Below, piece by piece: positions 6,263 through 10,047 of a DNA stretch of 10,047 nt (within the stretch, counting starts at the first letter, position 1; each line of letters opens with the position of its first letter). A program made the position numbers and the translations under genes. The DNA is taken from assembly GCA_001817615.1 (NCBI GenBank), contig MHIR01000053.1, positions 11,529 to 21,575 on the forward strand. The letters are read 5' to 3'. Source of the stretch: Candidatus Buchananbacteria bacterium RIFCSPLOWO2_02_FULL_46_11b. GTDB taxonomy: Bacteria > Patescibacteriota > Patescibacteriia > Buchananbacterales > UBA6539. The notes beneath the pieces are model-generated. The model was not told the origin of the DNA and ran no database searches. It saw only the letters and a program-made list of their open reading frames with translations.

Positions 6263-6286
6263 GTCGGGGCGGGGATGAGGCTGGAG
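6263..6286. repeat. 24-nt direct repeat, right copy
   Basis: Identical over 24 nt to 4835-4858, in the same orientation, 1428 nt apart start to start. It is followed by TTAAGGGATT at about 6314-6323, as the left copy is at about 4877-4886. No ORF is seen between 6131 and 6351. Confidence 0.9.
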
Positions 6287-6351
6287 TTAGGCTTTAAAAA
6301 ACTCCTGGATGATTTAAGGGATTATTATTTAATAATTTTTTTCAGTTTATT

Positions 6352-7056
6352 CTAAAGGTATAGTTTACGATACTTAGTTTCAGCATTTTTTTCTTGAAAT
6401 GCCCGGCTGGCATCTATATAAGCTTTGATAACAAACAATATTATTATGGCAATAAATTCAACATTAATCGGAAGAAATTTCAGTAAGGCGAAAATATAAA
6501 TGCCGGGCATGACAAAAATAATCAAGGTCACCAAATTTATCATAAGGGACGATCCTTTTTCAATATAAGGCTGCCGGCCGGTATTGTATCGGAATTTATT
6601 AACTATTAGGCTAATCATTTTTCTTGCCGCATATACTCCAATTGCCAGCCAAACGATGTTATTTGTCAGAATGTCGGTTGCTGATAGGTCTTTACCCCCG
6701 GTTAAATAGAAGATAAGAAAGGCGAATATTCCGAAGAACGAACAAAAGAGCAGACCTCCGATTAGCGTCCGAAGAGCTAAGATTGATTTATGATAATTGC
6801 TTTTATATATTTTTTGAACCAGCTCATTCTTTATCAGCAAAACAGCAAAGCTTAATATAAAAATATCAATTATTAATTCCAAAAAGAATATAAAAAAAAC
6901 ATAAAAATACTCCAGATTACCTATCAAGACAAGCAATAAGGCGATGGCATGGGGAAATAGAGCTAAATAAAACGTAGGAGAGTTAAACAGTTCTCGGGCA
7001 GAAATTTTCCTTTTAATCCCTTCGTTTTTAGCAGTTGGGTTGGCTTCTGGTTCCAT
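6352..7056 (-). CDS. Six-helix integral membrane protein, unknown function
   Basis: The gene encodes 234 aa with a polar, charged N-terminus (1-27) and six likely transmembrane helices at about 29-47, 50-75, 92-118, 133-150, 170-194 and 198-214. A hydrophilic, basic C-terminal tail follows (215-234). A charged loop (about 151-169, KFRYNTGRQPYIEKGSS) separates helices 4 and 5. I do not recognise the family; the layout loosely recalls DUF6498-type membrane proteins, but this is a guess. No catalytic or metal motif stands out. GC is lower than in the core genes, which is common for hydrophobic proteins. The ATG is 6 nt after a TATAAT, so the mRNA may be leaderless, although an AAAGG occupies the same 6 nt. 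The gene starts right behind the tRNA-operon terminator on the same strand. Confidence 0.75.
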   Translation of the reverse strand: MEPEANPTAKNEGIKRKISARELFNSPTFYLALFPHAIALLLVLIGNLEYFYVFFIFFLELIIDIFILSFAVLLIKNELVQKIYKSNYHKSILALRTLIGGLLFCSFFGIFAFLIFYLTGGKDLSATDILTNNIVWLAIGVYAARKMISLIVNKFRYNTGRQPYIEKGSSLMINLVTLIIFVMPGIYIFALLKFLPINVEFIAIIILFVIKAYIDASRAFQEKNAETKYRKLYL

Positions 7057-7062
7057 GCCTTT

Positions 7063-7068
7063 ATTATA
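7063..7068 (-). promoter_or_regulatory. -10 box of the membrane-protein gene
   Basis: A perfect TATAAT on the minus strand, 6 nt before the ATG at 7056. The expected -35 position falls inside the tRNA-operon terminator and is not convincing. Confidence 0.5.
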
Positions 7069-7070
7069 AC

Positions 7071-7107
7071 AAAAAACACCTTCCCGAAAAAGGGGGGAGA
7101 TGTTTTT
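7071..7107 (-). terminator. Terminator of the tRNA operon
   Basis: Imperfect stem: 7072-7078 pairs with 7101-7107 and 7080-7085 with 7094-7099, with one mismatch and one G-T pair. On the minus strand it is followed by six T and begins just after the CCA of tRNA-His. Confidence 0.75.
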
Positions 7108-7108
7108 G

Positions 7109-7184
7109 TGGGGTGGCAGACGGGACTCGGACCCGCAACCACTGGGACCACAACCCAGCGCTCTACCATTGAGCTACTGCCACC
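7109..7184 (-). tRNA. tRNA-His (anticodon GUG)
   Basis: A complete cloverleaf on the minus strand. It has G-1 (7184) opposite C73 (7112), acceptor GTGGCAG/CTGCCAC, D-arm GCTC-AATGGTA-GAGC, anticodon arm CTGGG-TTGTGGT-CCCAG and T-arm GCGGG-TCCGAGT-CCCGT, with CCA encoded (7109-7111). The extra G-1 and C73 are the hallmarks of tRNA-His. The T-loop is odd: TCC replaces the near-universal TTC, so U55 is C. It is the last tRNA of the operon. Confidence 0.93.
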
Positions 7185-7227
7185 ATAGCATCAGCTAAAA
7201 GCTTAAAACTGAAAAGCTAGTTTTACT

Positions 7228-7250
7228 TGGCGTCCCAGGCAGGATTTGAA
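7228..7250 (-). repeat. Detached copy of the tRNA-Arg(UCU) 3' end
   Basis: 23 nt identical to 7447-7469, covering the CCA, discriminator, 3' acceptor strand and start of the T-arm of tRNA-Arg(UCU). There is no tRNA body behind it: the sequence diverges at 7251 into the inverted-repeat segment. Confidence 0.85.
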
Positions 7251-7363
7251 TCCCGCGCCAAGCCCGCGATGGAGCCGGCAATTATAAAGAGATTTGTGGG
7301 CGCGAATTCGGCTTCGCCTTGTTTTTTCTATATCCGAGTCTGAATTATCGGCTTGGCGCGGGA
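7251..7363. repeat. 113-nt segment bounded by 14-bp inverted repeats
   Basis: TCCCGCGCCAAGCC (7251-7264) is the exact reverse complement of 7350-7363. The 85-nt interior has no ORF and contains a small GGCTTCGCC hairpin (7310-7318). The segment sits in the T-arm of a partial tRNA-Arg copy. It may be a MITE-like insertion or the base of a large hairpin. Confidence 0.65.
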
Positions 7364-7463
7364 CAAGCCTGCGACTTAAAACTTATATAAATCAAATGGC
7401 GTCCCAGGCAGGACAAGCCTGCGACTTAAAACTTATATAAATCAAATGGCGTCCCAGGCAGGA
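7361..7463. repeat. Tandem 50-nt duplication carrying tRNA-Arg 3' ends
   Basis: 7361-7410 and 7411-7460 are identical, and a third copy begins with GGA at 7461-7463. Each unit ends with GGCGTCCCAGGCA, the 3' acceptor end of tRNA-Arg(UCU) plus part of its CCA. The first unit is followed by GGACAAGCCTGC, giving a T-arm-like GCAGG/CCTGC hairpin with a shortened loop. The remainder is spacer with CTTAAAACT. Confidence 0.92.
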
Positions 7464-7523
7464 TTTGAACCTGCAGCCTACAGCTTAGAAGGCTGTTGCT
7501 CTATCCAGTTGAGCTACTGGGAC
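7447..7523 (-). tRNA. tRNA-Arg (anticodon UCU)
   Basis: A complete cloverleaf on the minus strand: acceptor GTCCCAG/CTGGGAC, D-arm AGCTC...GAGC, anticodon arm ACAGC-CTTCTAA-GCTGT (anticodon TCT, reads AGA/AGG) and T-arm GCAGG-TTCAAAT-CCTGC. Discriminator G and CCA are encoded (7447-7449). Its 3' end is the source of the repeats at 7228-7463. Confidence 0.95.
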
Positions 7524-7581
7524 ACGGAAGATAAAAATTTAAAGCTTAAAACTAAAGGGTGAAAACTTTAAGTTTTTAAAG

Positions 7582-7655
7582 CGCGCCCAGCAGGATTTGA
7601 ACCTGCAACCCCCAGCTCCGGAAGCTGATGCTCTATCCAGTTGAGCTATGGGCGC
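7582..7655 (-). tRNA. tRNA-Arg (anticodon CCG)
   Basis: A 74-nt cloverleaf on the minus strand: acceptor GCGCCCA/TGGGCGC, D-arm GCTC...GAGC, anticodon arm TCAGC-TTCCGGA-GCTGG (one C-A-type or wobble end pair; anticodon CCG, reads CGG) and T-arm GCAGG-TTCAAAT-CCTGC, discriminator G. CCA is not encoded here, unlike in the other two tRNAs. It is the first tRNA after the operon promoter. Confidence 0.95.
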
Positions 7656-7667
7656 AAGAATAATCAG

Positions 7668-7696
7668 ATTATAGCGCGATATTTAATTCAAGTCAA
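7668..7696 (-). promoter_or_regulatory. tRNA operon promoter
   Basis: On the minus strand: TTGACT (7691-7696), a 17-nt spacer and a perfect TATAAT (7668-7673). The predicted start is about 6 nt before the tRNA-Arg(CCG) 5' end, so the 5' leader to be trimmed is very short. Confidence 0.8.
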
Positions 7697-7714
7697 TGCT
7701 GTAAAAAAACTGGT

Positions 7715-7743
7715 TTGACAAAAATAAAAATTAATGCTAATCT
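7715..7743 (+). promoter_or_regulatory. Promoter of the Trp-rich protein gene
   Basis: TTGACA (7715-7720), a 17-nt spacer and TAATCT (7738-7743), with a start expected near 7750. It is back to back with the tRNA promoter; the two -35 boxes are 18 nt apart. Confidence 0.7.
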
Positions 7744-7749
7744 TTCCTG

Positions 7750-7825
7750 TGGTTCCGAATGGGTCGGAACGCCCTCTGGAAAGAGGAGGAAAACGCACAT
7801 TCAAAGAAAAGAAAGGAGACTGACC
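7750..7825 (+). promoter_or_regulatory. Structured 5' leader with two hairpins and strong RBS
   Basis: Hairpin 1 is GTTCCGA (7752-7758) with TCGGAAC (7764-7770), loop ATGGG. Hairpin 2 is CCTCT (7773-7777) with AGAGG (7782-7786), closed by a GNRA-type GGAA loop and partly covering a GAGGAGG. The true RBS, AAAGGAGA (7812-7819), lies before the ATG at 7826. GAATG (7757-7761) could pair with CATTC (7798-7802). There is no U-run, so a terminator is unlikely. Confidence 0.55.
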
Positions 7826-8668
7826 ATGTCTGAAGAAAGAATGGCCGGCGGATCGGTGGTACCGATTCATTCACTCCGAAAATGGAGAAATATTCAAAGG
7901 CGCTTGGACGAGCAGATTACACTCGGCTTCCAATCGCCGGGCAAAGGCAAAAGTTTGGATGAATTACAAGCCTTTGTTGAGGAGAAACGACTAGTTCCGG
8001 CGGAAGCATCTGAATCCGGCTTCAAGCCGCCAAGCTTGCGCCAGGCTGGCAGAATTTTAGGCAAAGGCAAACTGATTGGTCTCAATCAGGCCTGCCGGGT
8101 TTGGAACTTGCCTAAACTTGAGGCAATGCCGGCAATCCGCTATCGCGAGGAAACCTTAGTGGAAGCCGCGCGCCAAAACCAGCAGCAGGACACGGATTGG
8201 CGCCTGATTTACTGCCACGGTATGTCCCTGCGCCGCCAGCGGGAAATCAGGGGCATTGACCAGAAAAAACAGCCGTGCTTTTGGGAGGACAAAAGTACAT
8301 GGTGGCTTGAGTCCAAAGAAGACAACTGGGCCAATCAGATTCAACTGGCCGGCTATTATCTTCTTGATTTTCAGCCGCGCTGGCCGGGCATAAATTGGAA
8401 TGCCCAGCAAACCGAGCTGGAAAAGCTCGGCGAGAATTACGAGCGCTGCTGTCCCCATATTTTCAGCGAGGCGATTTTTACCATCTTTATGGTTACCCGC
8501 CAGCGAATCGCGGAAAATTGGTATCACTGGAGCGCCGTTATGGACGCCGACCGCCGCCGCGTTGACGCGAGCCATCTCAGTGCCGATGGCCTCCACGTCG
8601 GCAGCAGCTGTCCTGCCAATGCCACTTCGTTCTTGCGGGTTTGCGTCTTGCGGAAGTTTGACGCTTAA
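7826..8668 (+). CDS. Trp-rich protein of unknown function (280 aa)
   Basis: The frame is open from 7715, but the ATG at 7826 is chosen. It has the best Shine-Dalgarno in the window (AAAGGAGA, 6 nt upstream), and the earlier codons cover the promoter and leader hairpins. The 280-aa product is soluble, with no signal peptide or membrane helix, and carries 11 Trp and 7 Cys. The middle holds WRLIYCHGMSLRRQREIRG (about 125-143), QPCFWEDKSTWWL (about 149-161) and GYYLLDF (176-182). The C-terminal third has NWYHW (231-235), DADRRRVDASHLSADGLHV (about 240-258) and a closing RVCVLRKF, which looks like repeated beta-strands. I recall similar uncharacterised proteins from Patescibacteria, but no named family or function can be given. 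GC and codon use match the core genes. It has its own promoter, leader and terminator. Confidence 0.8.
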   Translation: MSEERMAGGSVVPIHSLRKWRNIQRRLDEQITLGFQSPGKGKSLDELQAFVEEKRLVPAEASESGFKPPSLRQAGRILGKGKLIGLNQACRVWNLPKLEAMPAIRYREETLVEAARQNQQQDTDWRLIYCHGMSLRRQREIRGIDQKKQPCFWEDKSTWWLESKEDNWANQIQLAGYYLLDFQPRWPGINWNAQQTELEKLGENYERCCPHIFSEAIFTIFMVTRQRIAENWYHWSAVMDADRRRVDASHLSADGLHVGSSCPANATSFLRVCVLRKFDA

Positions 8669-8699
8669 ACCCTTTTTATTTCGGTTCTTTTTTACCCTT

Positions 8700-8736
8700 A
8701 CTCCGCGATCAGTTATCTGGTGGCGGAGTTTTTTTT
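8700..8736 (+). terminator. Terminator of the Trp-rich protein gene
   Basis: ACTCCGC (8700-8706) pairs with GCGGAGT (8723-8729). An inner ATCAG/CTGGT stem with TTAT loop makes it nearly continuous. A run of eight T follows. Confidence 0.9.
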
Positions 8737-8750
8737 ATTTTTTTACCACA

Positions 8751-8798
8751 CCCTCACCCTGTCCCTCCCCCTAGTCAGGGGGAGGGACAGGGTGAGGG
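8751..8798. repeat. Perfect 22-bp GC-rich hairpin (REP/MITE-like)
   Basis: 8751-8772 is the exact reverse complement of 8777-8798, with loop AGTC. One arm is built of CCCTCACCCTGTCCCT words. It lies right behind the previous terminator and lacks a T-run of its own. Similar CCCTCACCC palindromes occur as dispersed intergenic elements in many bacteria. Confidence 0.9.
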
Positions 8799-8818
8799 AA
8801 GGTTGGGAAGATTTCGCC

Positions 8819-8847
8819 TTGACAATACTTAGGCCCTATGCTACCAT
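8819..8847 (+). promoter_or_regulatory. Probable rpsO promoter
   Basis: TTGACA (8819-8824), a 17-nt spacer and TACCAT (8842-8847). A second perfect TATAAT at 8898-8903 lacks a -35 but could give a shorter leader. Confidence 0.55.
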
Positions 8848-8914
8848 AATATCTGATAAACAACTAACAAGGACGCCTCCTCGGCTTTGCCCGCCCCTAT
8901 AATATAGGAAGACA

Positions 8915-8949
8915 GGGCTTGGAAGGCGCCAAAGAAAGGGCCAAGCAAA
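8915..8949 (+). promoter_or_regulatory. rpsO leader hairpin around the RBS
   Basis: GCTTGG (8917-8922) pairs with CCAAGC (8941-8946), which ends 3 nt before the ATG. The AAAGGG Shine-Dalgarno (8935-8940) sits in the loop against the stem, and CTTGG can alternatively pair with CCAA at 8929-8932. S15 represses its own mRNA in several bacteria, so an autoregulatory site is plausible but not shown. Confidence 0.45.
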
Positions 8950-9315
8950 ATGTTAGACAAAAAAAAGAAAGAGAAAATCATTGCCAGGCACAAGACTCAC
9001 GGCAGTGATACCGGTTCTTCCCAGGTTCAAATCGCGATTTTGACCGAGGAAATCAAAGAGCTGACTAAGCATTTAAAAGACCACAAAAAGGATTTTTCTT
9101 CCCGCCGCGGGCTTTTGAAAAAAGTGGCGGATCGCCGGCGGCTTTTAAATTACCTTTTTCGGGAGGACGAAAAGGGCTATGACCGCTTAGTCAAAGACCT
9201 CAAGCTGAAAGTGATCAAGCCCCAGAACAACCGCCCGGCGATTTTGGAGGAAGAATTGGAAGCGGCTTTGCCGGTTGAAGAAGCGGAAGTGGAAAAAACC
9301 GGAGAGGAAGAATAA
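8950..9315 (+). CDS. rpsO: 30S ribosomal protein S15
   Basis: A 121-aa S15 with the full family pattern: RHKTHGSDTGSSQVQIAILT (about 13-32), the LTKHLKDHKKDFSSRRGLLK region (about 38-57) and RRRLLNYL (about 62-69). These include the Asp-Thr-Gly-Ser-Ser and the basic helix that contact the central domain of 16S rRNA. S15 is a primary binder in 30S assembly. The usual length is about 89 aa; here about 30 extra residues follow the core, rich in Glu (EEELEAALPVEEAEVEKTG). This acidic tail should not bind rRNA and is unusual next to such a basic core. The RBS is AAAGGG, 9 nt upstream, inside a leader hairpin that could allow feedback by S15. No clear terminator follows. Confidence 0.97.
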   Translation: MLDKKKKEKIIARHKTHGSDTGSSQVQIAILTEEIKELTKHLKDHKKDFSSRRGLLKKVADRRRLLNYLFREDEKGYDRLVKDLKLKVIKPQNNRPAILEEELEAALPVEEAEVEKTGEEE

Positions 9316-9381
9316 GAGAGGAAATTGATTAATTGTTTTTAGTAACTTATATTGATTTCGTATTTAGTTTAGTTTTGAGTC

Positions 9382-9466
9382 TAGAAGCGTATATCCGCTT
9401 ACTATCCGCATTAATCCGCTTCTATTATAATAAAATTAGATAAACACCGAATTTTGATAAGCGGAT
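9382..9466. promoter_or_regulatory. Cluster of ATCCGC boxes (possible operator)
   Basis: ATCCGC occurs at 9393-9398, 9404-9409 and 9414-9419, stepping 11 and 10 nt, with an inverted copy GCGGAT at 9461-9466 that extends to TAAGCGGAT (9458-9466), the reverse complement of 9393-9401. A near copy in reverse lies at 9384-9392. TAGAAGCG (9382-9389) and CGCTTCTA (9417-9424) form an 8-bp inverted repeat around the group. Confidence 0.55.
9426..9431 (+). promoter_or_regulatory. -10 box of the NYN gene
   Basis: A perfect TATAAT between the ATCCGC boxes, 63 nt before the ATG. The -35 region is covered by the boxes and does not match consensus, as in an activator- or repressor-controlled promoter. Confidence 0.45.
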
Positions 9467-9494
9467 GTAAATAATTATTCAACTCTAAAATTAT

Positions 9495-10040
9495 ATGATC
9501 AAACATAAAGAACAGCGGGTGGGCGTGTTTATTGATGTGGCCAACATGTATCATTCCGCCAAAAATCTTTACAGCGCCCGCGTTAATTTTGAGGAAGTCT
9601 TAAAAACCGCGACGGCCGGCCGCAAGCTGATTCGGGCGATTGCCTATGTCATCCGCTCGGAATCCGACGAAGAAAAGCCTTTTTTCGGCGCTTTGGCCAG
9701 CCAGGGATTTGAAGTCAAAGCCAAAGACCTCCAAATTTTTGCCGGCGGCGCCAAAAAAGCGGACTGGGATGTCGGCATTGCCATGGACGCGATTAAATTG
9801 GCGGATAAATTAGACAGCGTGATTTTGGTTTCGGGAGACGGCGATTACGTGCCTTTGGTCGTTTACTTGAAAGAAAACAAAGGCTGTCAGGTTGAAGTTC
9901 TGGCTTTCGGCAAGACGACCTCGGCTAAATTGCTTGAAGCGGTGGATGATTTCATTGATTTAGGCCAGGACCCGAAGAAGTATTTGATTATGACCCAGAA
10001 GAAAATGAAGTTTATTCCCAACTTTATCAAACGTCAATAA
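9495..10040 (+). CDS. NYN-domain (LabA/DUF88-like) putative RNase
   Basis: A 181-aa single-domain PIN-like protein of the NYN family. The conserved acids are in the expected places: VFIDVANMY (D14) after the first strand, KADWDVGIAMDAI (D92, D98) in the middle and VSGDGDYVPLV (D115, D117) before the last strands. LabA/DUF88 proteins are predicted metal-dependent nucleases; few have a proven substrate, and RNA processing or turnover is the usual suggestion. The short basic tail (KKYLIMTQKKMKFIPNFIKRQ region) may touch nucleic acid. No Shine-Dalgarno precedes the ATG. It follows rpsO by 179 nt with its own promoter, so a shared operon is unlikely. Length is normal for the family, and the stop is 7 nt before the window end. 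Confidence 0.92.
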   Translation: MIKHKEQRVGVFIDVANMYHSAKNLYSARVNFEEVLKTATAGRKLIRAIAYVIRSESDEEKPFFGALASQGFEVKAKDLQIFAGGAKKADWDVGIAMDAIKLADKLDSVILVSGDGDYVPLVVYLKENKGCQVEVLAFGKTTSAKLLEAVDDFIDLGQDPKKYLIMTQKKMKFIPNFIKRQ

Positions 10041-10047
10041 AAATTTA

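Noticed and set aside
7228..7363. Group I intron or a split tRNA-Arg gene
   Set aside because: Only the 3' acceptor and T-arm part is duplicated; no second D-arm or anticodon arm is found, and the interior is too short and lacks recognisable intron core elements.
7361..7463. Short repeats as a CRISPR array
   Set aside because: The 50-nt units are directly adjacent with no variable spacers, there are only two, and they contain tRNA acceptor ends. No cas gene is present.
7715..7825. Start of the Trp-rich protein at 7715
   Set aside because: The first codons would lie on the promoter itself and the frame would run through two stable hairpins. The ATG at 7826 has a strong RBS.
8156..8596. Long antisense ORF inside the Trp-rich gene
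   Set aside because: It is a shadow frame: no RBS or promoter, and the sense gene has a full set of signals. The same applies to other antisense frames in the BaiN, helicase and greA genes.
8751..8798. 22-bp hairpin as transcription terminator
   Set aside because: No U-run follows on either strand, and a proper terminator ends 15 nt upstream.
1..10047. Alternative genetic code with TGA as glycine, as in some Patescibacteria
   Set aside because: None of the genes ends in TGA (all use TAA or TAG), but all conserved glycines are GGN and no reading frame needs a TGA to be read through, so the standard code fits.

Overview
The window looks like a chromosomal piece of a small-genome bacterium of the Candidate Phyla Radiation (Patescibacteria). 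This is an inference from gene style: compact single genes with frequent strand switches, start codons placed directly after a -10 box, a winged-helix/nucleotidyltransferase fusion of the kind common in that group, a GreA-like factor, a Trp-rich protein of a type I associate with that group, and core genes at roughly 50% GC interrupted by AT-rich inserts. Nothing here fixes the class or species. The standard bacterial code fits.

Layout. Left (1-2119): two minus-strand genes, a BaiN/HI0933-type flavoprotein and an M23 metallopeptidase anchored by one N-terminal membrane helix. The peptidase is divergent from a plus-strand GreA-family transcript-cleavage factor (2114-2608). Next come a strong promoter followed within about 90 nt by a terminator-like hairpin (2653-2746, possible small RNA or attenuated leader), a very AT-rich 365-nt tract, and a 64-aa protein (3112-3306). 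A bidirectional terminator separates that gene from a convergent DEAD-box RNA helicase (3369-4688, minus).

Middle (4689-6351): an AT-rich accessory cassette encoding a wHTH-MNT nucleotidyltransferase and an overlapping HEPN protein (probable toxin-antitoxin or antiviral pair). It has its own consensus promoter, a palindrome over that promoter and its own terminator. A 24-nt perfect direct repeat lies on each side of the gene pair, each copy downstream of a look-alike hairpin. Recombination between the repeats would remove 1428 bp and leave the neighbours intact.

Right of centre (6352-7655): a six-helix membrane protein of unknown function, then a minus-strand tRNA operon in the order Arg(CCG), Arg(UCU), His(GUG). 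Between tRNA-Arg(UCU) and tRNA-His the DNA is scrambled: the 3' end of tRNA-Arg appears four times, a 50-nt unit is exactly duplicated in tandem, and a 113-nt segment is bounded by 14-bp inverted repeats.

Right (7715-10047): a plus-strand, Trp-rich 280-aa protein of unknown function with a structured leader, its terminator, a perfect 22-bp hairpin of REP/MITE type, rpsO (ribosomal protein S15 with an acidic tail), a spacer carrying phased ATCCGC boxes, and a NYN-domain (LabA/DUF88-like) putative RNase.

The core genes concern RNA and translation (GreA, helicase, S15, tRNAs, NYN) but do not form one operon. The most interesting parts are the repeat-flanked MNT-HEPN cassette, the rearranged tRNA-Arg 3' region, and the Trp-rich protein with its leader.
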